64,000 bases of DNA, taken from positions 7,242,001-7,306,000 of the forward strand of contig NZ_JAFBCK010000001.1 of the NCBI RefSeq assembly GCF_016907695.1, given 5' to 3'. The DNA is from Actinokineospora baliensis (lineage in GTDB: Bacteria; Actinomycetota; Actinomycetes; Mycobacteriales; Pseudonocardiaceae). Numbering within the stretch: the first letter of the stretch is position 1; each line of letters opens with the position of its first letter. The position numbers and the translations under genes are program-made. The notes beneath the pieces were generated by a model that saw only the letters and a program-made list of their open reading frames with translations, ran no database searches and was not told where the DNA came from. Below are positions 16,621 through 25,895 of this stretch, one piece after another.

Positions 16621-16662
16621 AATAGGCATTAGCGCCAGTCAGCTCGAGAGAGGATCGGCAGA

Positions 16663-17877
16663 GTGAGTACCGAAGCCTTCATCTACGAGGCGATCCGCAC
16701 GCCGCGCGGGCGCGGCAAGCAGAACGGCTCCCTGCACGGGGTCAAGCCCATCTCGCTGGTCGTCGGCCTCCTCCACGAGCTCACGGCCCGCCACCCCGGG
16801 CTGGACCCGGCCACCATCGACGACATCGTCCTCGGCGTGGTGTCCCCGGTCGGCGACCAGGGCTCGGTCATCGCCCGCAGCGCCGCGCTGGCCGCGGGCC
16901 TGCCCGACAGCGTCGCGGGCCTGCAGATCGACCGGTTCTGCGCGTCCGGCCTGGAGGCGGTCAACATCGCCGCCGAGAAGGTCCGCGCGGGCTGGAACCA
17001 GCTGATCGTCGCGGGTGGCGTGGAGTCGATGTCGCGGGTGCCGATGGGCTCCGACGGCGGTGCCTGGTTCAACGACCCCGAGACCAACTACGACACCTAC
17101 TTCGTGCCGCAGGGCGTCAGCGCCGACCTCATCGCCACCACCGAGGGCTTCAGCCGCGACGACGTCGACTCCTACGCCGCCGAGTCGCAGCGCCGTGCCG
17201 CCGCCGCGTGGTCGGCCGGGTACTTCGCCAAGTCCGTGGTGCCGGTCCGCGACCGCAACGGCGTCACGCTGCTCGACCACGACGAGCACATGCGCCCCGA
17301 GTCGACCGTCGAGAGCCTGGGCAAGCTCAAGCCGTCCTTCGCGGGCATCGGCGACTTCGGCGGCTTCGACGCCGTCGCGCTGCAGCGCTACCACCACGTC
17401 GAGCGGATCGACCACGTCCACACCGCCGCGAACTCCTCGGGCATCGTCGACGGTTCCGCCCTGGTGCTCATCGGCAACGAGGCCGCGGGCCAGGCGGCCG
17501 GGCTGACCCCGCGCGCCCGCATCGTCTCCGCCGCGGTGACCGGTGCCGAGCCGACCATCATGCTCACCGGCCCCACCCCCGCCGCCCAGAAGGCGCTGCG
17601 GCTGGCGGGCCTCACCCCGGACGACATCGACGTCTGGGAGCTCAACGAGGCGTTCGCCGCGGTGGTGCTGAAGTTCATGCGGGACATGGGCGTCCCGCAC
17701 GACAAGATCAACGTCAACGGCGGCGCGATCGCCATGGGCCACCCGCTCGGCGCGACCGGCGCGATGATCACCGGCACCGTCGTCGACGAGCTGGAGCGCC
17801 GCGGCGCCCGGCGCGGCCTGGTCACCCTGTGCATCGGCGGCGGCATGGGCGTCGCGACCATCATCGAGCGAGTCTGA
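16663..17877 (+). CDS. fadA: Acetyl-CoA C-acyltransferase (thiolase)
   Basis: The 404-residue enzyme does the thiolytic step of beta-oxidation. The nucleophile is C93 in [10 protein letters not shown], and HPLGATG and CIGGGMG supply the base and second cysteine. GTG 16663 follows GAGAGGA. It lies seven bases before the multifunctional fadB-type gene, giving a two-gene operon for complete beta-oxidation cycles of acyl-CoA. Confidence 0.95.
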   Translation: MSTEAFIYEAIRTPRGRGKQNGSLHGVKPISLVVGLLHELTARHPGLDPATIDDIVLGVVSPVGDQGSVIARSAALAAGLPDSVAGLQIDRFCASGLEAVNIAAEKVRAGWNQLIVAGGVESMSRVPMGSDGGAWFNDPETNYDTYFVPQGVSADLIATTEGFSRDDVDSYAAESQRRAAAAWSAGYFAKSVVPVRDRNGVTLLDHDEHMRPESTVESLGKLKPSFAGIGDFGGFDAVALQRYHHVERIDHVHTAANSSGIVDGSALVLIGNEAAGQAAGLTPRARIVSAAVTGAEPTIMLTGPTPAAQKALRLAGLTPDDIDVWELNEAFAAVVLKFMRDMGVPHDKINVNGGAIAMGHPLGATGAMITGTVVDELERRGARRGLVTLCIGGGMGVATIIERV

Positions 17878-17883
17878 GGAGCC

Positions 17884-20040
17884 ATGAGCATGATCGGCTG
17901 GGACGTCGACGCCGACGGCATCGTCACGCTGACGATGGACGACCCGAACCAGGGCGCCAACACCATGAACGACCTGTTCCGCACCTCGTTCGCCGAGGTG
18001 GTGGACCGGCTGGAGGCGGAGAAGGACGCCATCACCGGCGTGGTCGTCACCTCCGGCAAGAAGACCTTCTTCGCCGGTGGTGACCTCAACCAGCTCATCC
18101 AAGCCCGTCCCGAGGACGCCACCGAGATCACCAAGCGCGTCAACGACATGAAGTCCGCGATGCGCCGCCTGGAACAGCTGGGCAAGCCGGTGGTCGCGGC
18201 GATCAACGGTGCCGCGCTCGGCGGTGGGTACGAGATCGCGCTGGCCACCCACCACCGGGTCGCGCTGGAGGTCAAGGGCAGCGAGATCGGCCTACCGGAG
18301 GTCACCCTGGGCCTTCTGCCCGGCGGCGGCGGCATTACGCGCACGGTTCGGTTGCTGGGCATCCAAAACGCGCTGCTCAACGTGCTGCTCCAAGGGCAGC
18401 GGCACAAGCCCGCGAAGGCGCTCGAGCTCGGTCTGGTCGACGAGCTCGTGTCGACACCGGAGGAGCTGCTGGCGTCCGCCAAGGCCTGGGTGAAGGCGAA
18501 CCCGGAGGCCAAGCAGCCGTGGGACGTCGAGGGGTACAAGATCCCCGGCGGCACCCCGTCGAACCCGAAGTTCGCGGCGAACCTGCCCGCGTTCCCGGCG
18601 AACCTGCGCAAGCAGCTCAAGGGCGCGCCGATGCCCGCGCCGCGCAACATCCTCGCCGCCGCGATCGAGGGCGCCCAGGTCGACATCGACACCGCGACCC
18701 GGATCGAGACCCAGTACTTCGTGAACCTGGCGGTCGGCCAGGTCGCCAAGAACATGACGCAGGCGTTCTTCTTCGACCTGCAGGCGATCAACAAGGGCAA
18801 CAGCCGCCCGGCGGGCCAGCCCCAGTACACCGCGCGCAAGGTGGCGGTGCTCGGCGCGGGCATGATGGGCGCCGGGATCGCCTACTCCAGCGCGCGGGCC
18901 GGGATCGAGGTCGTGCTCAAGGACGTCACCCAGGAGGCGGCGGACAAGGGCAAGGCGTACTCGGCGGGCATCCTGGCCAAGGCCGTGTCCCGGGGCAAGA
19001 TCACCCAGGAGAAGGCCGACGAGGTGCTGGCCCGGATCACCCCGACCGCCGACGCCGCCGACGTCGCGGGCGCCGACCTGGTCGTGGAGGCCGTGTTCGA
19101 GAGCCCCGACCTGAAGAAGAAGGTGTTCGCCGAGGTCGAGGACCTGGTGGCGGCGGACGCGCTGCTGGGGTCCAACACCTCGACGCTGCCGATCACCGGC
19201 CTGGCCGACGGGGTGAAGCGGCAGGAGGACTTCATCGGGCTGCACTTCTTCTCCCCGGTCGACAAGATGCCGCTGCTGGAGATCGTGGTCGGCGAGAAGA
19301 CCTCCGACGTCGCGCTGGCCAAGGCGTTCGACTACGCGCTGCAGATCAAGAAGACGCCGATCGTGGTCAACGACAGCCGCGGGTTCTTCACCAGCCGGGT
19401 CATCGGCACGTTCATGAACGAGGCGCTGGCGATGGTCGGCGAGGGCATCGCCATCCCGTCGATCGAGCAGGCCGGGGCGCAGGCCGGGTACCCGGCGCCG
19501 CCGCTGCAGCTGCTCGACGAGCTGACCCTCACCCTGCCCCGCAAGATCCGCGACGAGGCCCGCGCGGCCGTGGAGGCGGCGGGCGGCACGTGGCCCGCGC
19601 ACCCGGCCAACCAGGTGCTGGACCGGATGGTCGTGGAGTTCGACCGCAAGGGCAGGTCCTCGGGGGCCGGGTTCTACGACTACGCCGACGGCAAGCGGAC
19701 CGGGCTCTGGCCGGGGCTCGCGGAGGCGTTCGGGTCCGGCGGCACGGAGATCCCGTTCGCGGACATGCAGGAGCGGATGCTGTTCGCCGAGGTCCTGGAA
19801 ACCGTGAAGTGCTTCGACGAGGGCGTGCTTCGGACGGTGCCGGACGCCAACATCGGCTCCATCTTCGGCATCGGCTTCCCCGCCTGGACCGGTGGCATCA
19901 TCCAGTACATCAACGGCTACCCGGGCGGGCCCGCTGGCTTCGTCGCCCGAGCCCGCGACCTGGCCGCCCACTACGGCGACCGCTTCCTGCCGCCCGCCTC
20001 GCTGGTGGCCAAGGCCGAGAACGGCGAGACGTACGCGTGA
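17884..20040 (+). CDS. fadB: Fatty-acid oxidation complex alpha subunit (hydratase/dehydrogenase)
   Basis: The 718-residue bifunctional enzyme has an N-terminal enoyl-CoA hydratase domain (about 1-290; FAGGDLNQL and ALGGGYEIAL form the oxyanion hole). A 3-hydroxyacyl-CoA dehydrogenase follows, with the NAD fold starting AVLGAGMMGAGIA near residue 320 and the LHFFSPVDKMPLLEIV motif. It acts on the substrate of the thiolase encoded just upstream. A strong hairpin follows the stop. Confidence 0.95.
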   Translation: MSMIGWDVDADGIVTLTMDDPNQGANTMNDLFRTSFAEVVDRLEAEKDAITGVVVTSGKKTFFAGGDLNQLIQARPEDATEITKRVNDMKSAMRRLEQLGKPVVAAINGAALGGGYEIALATHHRVALEVKGSEIGLPEVTLGLLPGGGGITRTVRLLGIQNALLNVLLQGQRHKPAKALELGLVDELVSTPEELLASAKAWVKANPEAKQPWDVEGYKIPGGTPSNPKFAANLPAFPANLRKQLKGAPMPAPRNILAAAIEGAQVDIDTATRIETQYFVNLAVGQVAKNMTQAFFFDLQAINKGNSRPAGQPQYTARKVAVLGAGMMGAGIAYSSARAGIEVVLKDVTQEAADKGKAYSAGILAKAVSRGKITQEKADEVLARITPTADAADVAGADLVVEAVFESPDLKKKVFAEVEDLVAADALLGSNTSTLPITGLADGVKRQEDFIGLHFFSPVDKMPLLEIVVGEKTSDVALAKAFDYALQIKKTPIVVNDSRGFFTSRVIGTFMNEALAMVGEGIAIPSIEQAGAQAGYPAPPLQLLDELTLTLPRKIRDEARAAVEAAGGTWPAHPANQVLDRMVVEFDRKGRSSGAGFYDYADGKRTGLWPGLAEAFGSGGTEIPFADMQERMLFAEVLETVKCFDEGVLRTVPDANIGSIFGIGFPAWTGGIIQYINGYPGGPAGFVARARDLAAHYGDRFLPPASLVAKAENGETYA

Positions 20041-20045
20041 GCGCG

Positions 20046-20077
20046 CGGGGTCCGGTCACCGCGGTGGCCGGGCCCCG
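20046..20077. terminator. Hairpin between fadB and lipoprotein gene
   Basis: Bases 20046-20061 and 20062-20077 form a near-perfect inverted repeat with two wobble positions. It lies between two convergent genes and can end both. Confidence 0.65.
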
Positions 20078-20080
20078 TCG

Positions 20081-20638
20081 TCACGACCTGATCGACTTCT
20101 TGGCCAGCAGGTACACCGGCAGGACCGACTCCTCGTAGTTGTCCCGCTTGGCGCGGTCGACGAGCACCAAGATCGTCAGGTTGCCGTCGGTGCGCACGAC
20201 GAAGGCGCGGTCGATGTAGTCGCCCACCCGCCACGTGGCCTCCGCCGCCGGGAAGCCGCCGATGGTGGCGTCGCGGATCTCGACGTCGGCGTGCTCGTAG
20301 CCCGAGTCGATGGTGTCGCGCAGGACCTCGCGCGGCTCCGGGTCCCCGGATCCCTTGTACACCTTGACTTCGCCGTCACTGAAGTTCCCGGTGCCGATCG
20401 TGCACTCGAGGTCGAGCCGGAACTGCCCGCCGCCCGACGAGTAGCTCTCCGGCCGCTGCGCCCGCCAGCCCGCGGGGACGTCGAGCACCGCCCCGCTCAG
20501 GCAGGACTCGGTGGTCCCGGCAGCAGCGGGGACGTCACCGTCGGCCCACGGATCCGGCGCGTCCGACCCGCACCCGGCGAGCACCACCCCGCCCACCACC
20601 AGCCCGACCACCGACAGCACGACAACAGCGGCACGCAT
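20081..20638 (-). CDS. Putative lipoprotein, 185 aa
   Basis: The signal sequence ends in the lipobox LAGC, giving lipidation at C23 after export. The rest (CLSGAVLDVPAGWRAQ..., ATWRVGDYIDRAFVVRTDGNLTILVLV) resembles small actinobacterial lipoproteins with a mixed alpha/beta fold. No specific family is recognised. Confidence 0.8.
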   Translation of the reverse strand: MRAAVVVLSVVGLVVGGVVLAGCGSDAPDPWADGDVPAAAGTTESCLSGAVLDVPAGWRAQRPESYSSGGGQFRLDLECTIGTGNFSDGEVKVYKGSGDPEPREVLRDTIDSGYEHADVEIRDATIGGFPAAEATWRVGDYIDRAFVVRTDGNLTILVLVDRAKRDNYEESVLPVYLLAKKSIRS

Positions 20639-20738
20639 ACCGGCACCCTAGGGCACCAAGATCACCAGTGGTCGCCGGGCACCGATCAGCGCACTCGGGG
20701 GGCTCGATCCGCGCCGGTCGCGGGTGTCTACTGGGGGG

Positions 20739-21152
20739 ATGGCGTCGCTGCTTGAGGTGGTGAACCGGGCGGATGAGGCCGATCTGCTGCGGTGTTGCGG
20801 GTCGGCGCGGTGGGTGCGGGAGGTGCGCGCGCAGCGGCCGTTCCGCTCGCTCGACGAGGTGGAGGAGGTCTCCGCCGCGGTGTTGGCCACTCTGGACTGG
20901 ACCGAGGTGGTGCCGCTGCTCGAGCAGGTCACCCGGGTGCGGCGGCGGTGGCCGGACCTCGGCCGGGGCGAGCTGATCTACGAACACCGGTTCGGGCACC
21001 CGTTCGTCCTGTGCGCCGACCAGATGACCAGGGCCGCGGTGCTGGCCAGGCTGCGGCACCGCTCGGGCAACGGCCGGGCGGCGGAGCGGGCGGAGGCGGT
21101 CGCCGAATTGGCCAAGGTGGTCGCGGTCCGGTTGCGCGGCTTGGTGCTCTGA
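20739..21152 (+). CDS. OHCU-decarboxylase-like protein, degenerate
   Basis: The 137-residue protein resembles 2-oxo-4-hydroxy-4-carboxy-5-ureidoimidazoline decarboxylase (ureide pathway): CCGSARWVREV, then YEHRFGHPFVLCAD and the closing basic helix. The usual AHPRIG segment with the catalytic histidine is absent, replaced by PLLEQVTRV, and the family's middle helices are shortened. It may be inactive as a decarboxylase. ATG 20739 is preferred over GTG 20724 by alignment with the family start. Confidence 0.65.
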   Translation: MASLLEVVNRADEADLLRCCGSARWVREVRAQRPFRSLDEVEEVSAAVLATLDWTEVVPLLEQVTRVRRRWPDLGRGELIYEHRFGHPFVLCADQMTRAAVLARLRHRSGNGRAAERAEAVAELAKVVAVRLRGLVL

Positions 21153-21309
21153 CCGTCCACAGTGGCCCGTTCCGGGCCAGGTGGCGATCTGCCACGTGGC
21201 AGATGATGATCACTCTCGGTGCACCGGAACCGACCAAGGATGACCCGTTCGGACGCGGGGGTTTGTCAGTAATCTGAGGGGCACCATCGCTGAAGCAGAG
21301 GTGCTCTCC

Positions 21310-21423
21310 GTGGCCGAGTCCGCCAGATGGGTTCCCCCGGGCGTGAACGCCGAACCCGCACCGCCGCCTGTCCACCGCGCGCGACCGCCGGGGACACCGC
21401 GGGTAGTGCGGTCGGCGGCGTAG
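21310..21423 (+). CDS. Possible 37-residue small ORF
   Basis: A GTG ORF in a 333-base gap begins MAESARWVPPGVNAEP. The WVPPGV opening resembles the N-terminus of actinobacterial DUF574-type methyltransferases, so it may be a vestige rather than a gene. An AGAGG site lies about eight bases upstream. Otherwise this gap (21153-21485) shows only promoter-like sequence for the following gene. Confidence 0.3.
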   Translation: MAESARWVPPGVNAEPAPPPVHRARPPGTPRVVRSAA

Positions 21424-21485
21424 CACCGCCGGTGGTGGGGCGACCCACCCGTTTGGACTAAAAATCTCCGGGTTGACTTGGGCCG

Positions 21486-23531
21486 ATGGGGTGGCGCTTG
21501 GTACACGTTCGGGTGCACAGTGGTACCTCTGATACCTCTCAGTCAGAACCGGTCGGAACGAATGCGGGCGAGGACTTCTCTGGCGTGGACCGGCTTGAGT
21601 TGGCCACCGAGTGGGCCGCCGCGTTGACCACGGTCGTCAGCGCGGGTCGGGCGATGCCCGCGCGCGAGCTCGACGAGCTGATCGCGGGCGTCGTGGCCGA
21701 TCCGGCGCGCGCGGGCGAGGTCGGTGCGGCACTGGTCGCCGCCGGGTACCGGGACCCGAGGTCGCTGGAGGTCAGCGTGTCCGCGCTCGCCTCCGGCCTG
21801 CTCCGACTGACCACAGTGGACGCCACAGCGACCGCACTGGCCGCGTTGGCGAGCGGGTTCGCCGAGGCGGTCGCGGCCAGACCGTCAGACGCGCTGGTAC
21901 TGGCCGACTTCGAGCGCGACCTGCGCGCCAGCGAGGGCCGTTTCCGAGAGCTGTTCACCACTTCCGCGCTGGGCATGGTGATCTCCGACCTCGACGGCGG
22001 ATCGGTGCGGGCCAACGACGCGCTCGCGCAGATGCTCGGCCACCGACCGGGCGCGCTGGAGCCGGATTCGGTCGACGAGCTGTTCCACCCGCAGGACCGC
22101 GAGCACCTGCGCGAACTCTACGACGAACTCGCCGCTGGCGTGTGCGACTCGCTGCACGAGCGGACCAGGTTCGTCCGCGCCGACGGTGAGCCCACCTGGG
22201 TGCGCATCGGCGTGTCGCTGCTGCGCGACCGCGACGACCTGCCCGCGCACCACGTGACCATGGTCGAGGACATCTCCGACCTGTACCTGCTGGAGAACCG
22301 GCTCAGCTACCAGGGCACGCACGACCCGCTGACCGGCCTGCCCAACCGGCACGCGTTCCTCGGCAGGCTGGAGGAGGCGTTGAGCGCGGGCGCGGACGTG
22401 TCGGTGTTCCACCTCGGCCTCGACGACTTCGCCGTGATCAACGACGGGATCAGCCGGGACGCGGGCGACCACCTGCTGCGCGAGGTGGCCACCCGGTTGC
22501 GCGCGGTCGTCGGCGAGCACCCCGGCGTGGTCGCCAGGCTCACCGGCGACGAGTTCGGCATCATGCTCGTGCACGGCCCCGGCGACCTCGACGTCGGCAC
22601 CTTCGCCGCCGAGATCAACGAGGTGCTCGCCGAAGCGACCTATGTGGACGGTGAAGGCGTCGCGGCGTCGGCCACCATCGCGGTGATGAGCCTGCCGTCG
22701 CCGACCAGCGACCCGGACGAACTGCTGCGCGCCACCGACATCGCCAGGCGCAGGCTGAAGCTGCACGGTCGCAGGCAGTGGTGCATGGTCGACCCGGAGC
22801 AGAACCTGCGCTACCGCGAGCACTACCGGCTGGCCGCGGGCATCCCCGGCGCCTGGGAGAACGGTGAGCTCGACCTGGACCTGTGGCCGCTGGTGTCGCT
22901 GGCCGACCGCGCGCCGATCTCCACGCAGGCGCTGCTGCGCTGGGAGCACCCCAAGTTCGGCACCCTGGGCAGCGACCGCCTCGAGCAGATCCTGCGCGAC
23001 ACCGGCCTGGGTGTCCCCTTGGGACACTGGGTGCTGCACCACGCCGCCCAGGTCGCCTCGGCCGCGTGCTCGGCGCTGTACCTGGAACTCACCCCGGAGC
23101 AGGCCGCCGATCCGGACCTGGTCATGGTGGTGCGCCGGGTGCTGGCCGAGACGGGCCTGGAGGCCGACCGGTTAGAACTGGGCATGCCGGTGCAGTCGCT
23201 GTGCGCCCCGGACATGCCCGCCGAGGAGAACCTCAACGTCCTGGTCGACATCGGTGTCCGCTCCGTGCTCACCGGCTTCGGCCGCAGCCGGGGCGACCTG
23301 GCCTGCCTGGAAGACCTCCCCATCCAGACCGTCCGGATGTCCGAACACGTGGTCCGCCGCCTGACCAAACCCGACCCGACCGCCCTGTTCACCCGGGCGA
23401 CGCTGGAGCTGATCCCGATGGTGCGGGAAGTGGGGATCTCGGTCCTGGTGACCGGCTTGACCGACCCGGCCCAAGCGCAGTGGTGGACCCAGGCGGGCGC
23501 CGATCTGGCCTCAGGCCCGCTGTTCGCCTAG
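21486..23531 (+). CDS. PAS-GGDEF-EAL protein with degenerate active sites
   Basis: The 681-residue protein has an N-terminal helical region (to about 145), a PAS domain (about 150-270; FRELFTTSALGMVISDLDG), a GGDEF domain (HDPLTGLPNRHAF, with TGDEF at 353-357) and an EAL-like domain. In the EAL domain the signature is QAL (481-483) and the later Asp-rich motif reads TGFGRSRGDL. Loss of the catalytic Glu and metal residues argues against phosphodiesterase activity. TGDEF may retain or lose cyclase activity. It could be a c-di-GMP effector. The exact start is uncertain. Confidence 0.85.
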   Translation: MGWRLVHVRVHSGTSDTSQSEPVGTNAGEDFSGVDRLELATEWAAALTTVVSAGRAMPARELDELIAGVVADPARAGEVGAALVAAGYRDPRSLEVSVSALASGLLRLTTVDATATALAALASGFAEAVAARPSDALVLADFERDLRASEGRFRELFTTSALGMVISDLDGGSVRANDALAQMLGHRPGALEPDSVDELFHPQDREHLRELYDELAAGVCDSLHERTRFVRADGEPTWVRIGVSLLRDRDDLPAHHVTMVEDISDLYLLENRLSYQGTHDPLTGLPNRHAFLGRLEEALSAGADVSVFHLGLDDFAVINDGISRDAGDHLLREVATRLRAVVGEHPGVVARLTGDEFGIMLVHGPGDLDVGTFAAEINEVLAEATYVDGEGVAASATIAVMSLPSPTSDPDELLRATDIARRRLKLHGRRQWCMVDPEQNLRYREHYRLAAGIPGAWENGELDLDLWPLVSLADRAPISTQALLRWEHPKFGTLGSDRLEQILRDTGLGVPLGHWVLHHAAQVASAACSALYLELTPEQAADPDLVMVVRRVLAETGLEADRLELGMPVQSLCAPDMPAEENLNVLVDIGVRSVLTGFGRSRGDLACLEDLPIQTVRMSEHVVRRLTKPDPTALFTRATLELIPMVREVGISVLVTGLTDPAQAQWWTQAGADLASGPLFA

Positions 23532-23563
23532 CGCCACGGGGAAAGTCGCGCGTGAAAGAATTG

Positions 23564-23821
23564 TCAGGCCGCGAGGACGACGCCGAGGGCGGTGGTGCCC
23601 GCGGTGGTGAGGGTCGCGGGGACGAGTTCGCCGAAGCGGCCGTGGGTGGCGGTGATCAGGCCGTCGTGGGTGAGCAGGTGTGCGGTGAACTGGTCGCAGC
23701 ACGGCACGCCGTCGATGTAGAGGTCGGGCTCGCTGCCGCTGGCCAGGTGTCCCCGGCCCTCGGCGACCGCGCGCAGCATGGCGCGGGCCCGGTGGCTCAG
23801 CTGATCGGCAGGCTCACTCAT
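23564..23821 (-). CDS. Small conserved hypothetical, 85 aa
   Basis: Starts MSEPADQLSHRARAML behind a GGGGGA site. LYIDGVPCCDQFTAHLL with a vicinal Cys pair and the alanine-rich tail match a small actinobacterial family seen in many genomes. No function is known. It is convergent with the PAS-GGDEF-EAL gene, with 32 bases between stops. Confidence 0.7.
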   Translation of the reverse strand: MSEPADQLSHRARAMLRAVAEGRGHLASGSEPDLYIDGVPCCDQFTAHLLTHDGLITATHGRFGELVPATLTTAGTTALGVVLAA

Positions 23822-24006
23822 GGTCTGTCATCCCCCTTGGCGGTGGAGTATCGGTCAACACCTCAGATGCTTGACCCCTTCACGGGGTTGCATCGGAATT
23901 GACCCCCACCGACGTTATTAACGTGACCTTATCGTGAGATAAGAGGAGGCAACCCGGCCGCTGGATACCACGTGACCGGTGGTGAACGGTCGCGTGCGGG
24001 GTGCGA

Positions 24007-25011
24007 TCAGGTTGACGAGCGCTGCACCAGCTCCGTCGGCAGCAGCACCGACGGCGGCAGGACCTGTTCACCCGCGAGCTGCGCCAGCAGGTGCCAGGTG
24101 GTGGTGCGGCCCAACTCCTCGACGTCCTGGCGGACCGTGGTCAGTTGGGGGGCGGTGGTGGTGGCCAGGACGGAGTCGTCGAAGCCGACCAGGGCCAGGT
24201 CGTCGGGGACCCGCTTGCCGCGTTCGGCGAGGGTGCGCAGGGCGCCGACGGCGATGATGTCGGCCGCGGCGAAGACGCCGTCGGTGTCGGGGTAGCGGTC
24301 GAGCAGTTCGGCCATCGCGCGGGCGCCGCCGTCGACGCTGAAGTCGGAGTAGGCGATGCGGTCGGCCGGTTCGACCATCCCCGCCTGCCACCCGTTGAGC
24401 CGGTCGACGCCGGCCGCCATGTCCTGCGGGCCCGCGATGGTCGCGATCCTGCGCCTGCCGGAGCTGACCAGGTGCCGCGCCGCGGTGACCGCGCCGGTGA
24501 AGTTGTCGGAGTCGACGTAGGGGACCTTGACCTCACCGAGCGGTCGCCCGACGAGCACCACGGGTAAGCCCGCTTCGACGAGGCGGGCGGGCAGCGGGTC
24601 GCCGCGGTGCAGGCTGACCACGACGGCACCGTCCACGTGGCCGCCGCACAGGTAGGCCTCCAGGGCGCCGTCGTCGCGGTCCTGGTCCATCAGCAGCACC
24701 AGTTGCCTGCGGCTGCCCGCCATCCCGGCGTAGACGCCGCGCAGGATCTTGGCGAAGAACGGGTCGCTGAACACCCGGTCGCCGCGTTCGGACACCACCA
24801 GCGCGATCGAGTTGGTGCGCCGGGTGACCAGGTTGCGGGCGGCCTGGTTGGGCACGTACCGCAGTTCGGCGATGGCCCGGTCCACCGCCAGCTTCGCCCG
24901 CTTGCTCACCCCGGGCAGGTTGTTGATCACCCGCGACACCGTCGACCGGGACACCCCGGCCGCCCGCGCGACCGCCTCCAACGTCGGGGCCTGCGATCCT
25001 CGCATCCTCAC
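24007..25011 (-). CDS. LacI-family transcriptional regulator
   Basis: The 334-residue repressor has an N-terminal HTH (TLEAVARAAGVSRSTVSRVIN) and hinge helix. Its periplasmic-binding-like sensor domain (NSIALVVSERGDRVFSDPFF..., VGFDDSVLATTTAPQLTTVRQ) fits sugar ligands. No sugar operon is adjacent, so the target is elsewhere. ATG 25005 is an alternative start. Confidence 0.92.
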   Translation of the reverse strand: MRMRGSQAPTLEAVARAAGVSRSTVSRVINNLPGVSKRAKLAVDRAIAELRYVPNQAARNLVTRRTNSIALVVSERGDRVFSDPFFAKILRGVYAGMAGSRRQLVLLMDQDRDDGALEAYLCGGHVDGAVVVSLHRGDPLPARLVEAGLPVVLVGRPLGEVKVPYVDSDNFTGAVTAARHLVSSGRRRIATIAGPQDMAAGVDRLNGWQAGMVEPADRIAYSDFSVDGGARAMAELLDRYPDTDGVFAAADIIAVGALRTLAERGKRVPDDLALVGFDDSVLATTTAPQLTTVRQDVEELGRTTTWHLLAQLAGEQVLPPSVLLPTELVQRSST

Positions 25012-25037
25012 TCCGATCAGTGCCCCACCCGTCCTGG

Positions 25038-25556
25038 TCAGCGGCGGTGCCGGTCCTGGGCTTTGTTGGCCAGGCCGAACAGGATCCGCTGCATCACGTC
25101 GTCACCGTCATCCGGGAGCGGGTCGCGCGCCGCCTCGATCGCCGCCGCGGGCGAGGGCCTGCGCTGCCGCCGGGGTAGCGGCACCGAGGACGCGCTCATG
25201 CCGCCCGGCAACGGGAGGCTCGCCCACAGCAGATAACGCCCGACCCCCAATTCGGTGACGCCCACCCGGGGGCCGTCCGGAATGGCCGGGGTGCGCACCA
25301 CCCTGGGGGTCTCGATCTCGATGACCAGGTCCGGACCGGCGACCCTGATCCGCGCGGTGAGCATGCCCGGGTTGCTCGGGTCCGCGGCACCGACGACGGC
25401 TTGGGCCAGCGCCCGGCCCGCTTGCGCGGCGGCGTCGCGCATGGGGCGCAGGTTCCACTCGGTCGCCGAGAACCGCACGAACATCTCCGTGCACCCGACA
25501 GCGGTAGGCAGGGCGACCAGTTGCAGGTCGTCCATCTGTTCGGTCCGGTTGTTCAT
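25038..25556 (-). CDS. ATPase-fold-like conserved hypothetical, 172 aa
   Basis: ATG 25556 follows GGGAAGGAC at eight bases, which I prefer over the longer frame from 25580. The region VALPTAVGCTEMFVRFSATEWNL...MRDAAAQAGRALAQAVV...LTARIRVAGPDLVIEIE resembles anti-sigma-like GHKL proteins of actinomycetes, but the ATP-binding N and G boxes are not recognisable. The C-terminus is basic (LPRRQRRPSPA). Function unknown. Confidence 0.65.
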   Translation of the reverse strand: MNNRTEQMDDLQLVALPTAVGCTEMFVRFSATEWNLRPMRDAAAQAGRALAQAVVGAADPSNPGMLTARIRVAGPDLVIEIETPRVVRTPAIPDGPRVGVTELGVGRYLLWASLPLPGGMSASSVPLPRRQRRPSPAAAIEAARDPLPDDGDDVMQRILFGLANKAQDRHRR

Positions 25557-25852
25557 CGAGGCGTCCTTCCCGGTCCCCACGCGTGCGGAGATGGTGCCAC
25601 GTCACCCATCGGTAGCGGCACCCCAGGTCGTCTCCTTTACGGAGAGTGCGCACAACCGGTCACGCGGTCACCCACCGCCGCGATCCCGGGCCCGCCAGGG
25701 GATGTGGGCCCGACTCCGCGCGTCAGCTCATCGACGACCGTACCGACAAGATCGGCCGGACTCCACGCTGTCCGCCCGCGACACCCCGAACGGCCGCGCG
25801 GATTCGTCGGCGCGGTCCGGTCTCGACACCGCCGTGAGACCTCGGGGGCGGC
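25557..25852. other. Intergenic region, no gene supported
   Basis: About 300 bases between two same-strand genes. Frames here lack ribosome sites and motifs. A ctcctttacggag hairpin-like stretch near 25630 is the only structure noted. It probably holds the promoter of the ATPase-fold-like gene. Confidence 0.45.
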
Positions 25853-25890
25853 GGTTCCCGGCCCGGTGTCCCTTGCCCGGACCGGGAACC
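25853..25890 (-). terminator. Hairpin after PstS-like gene
   Basis: Inverted repeat of 14 bp with one wobble (25853-25866 and 25877-25890), ten-base loop, five bases beyond the stop of the minus-strand gene ending at 25896. Confidence 0.75.
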
Positions 25891-25895
25891 ACCCC

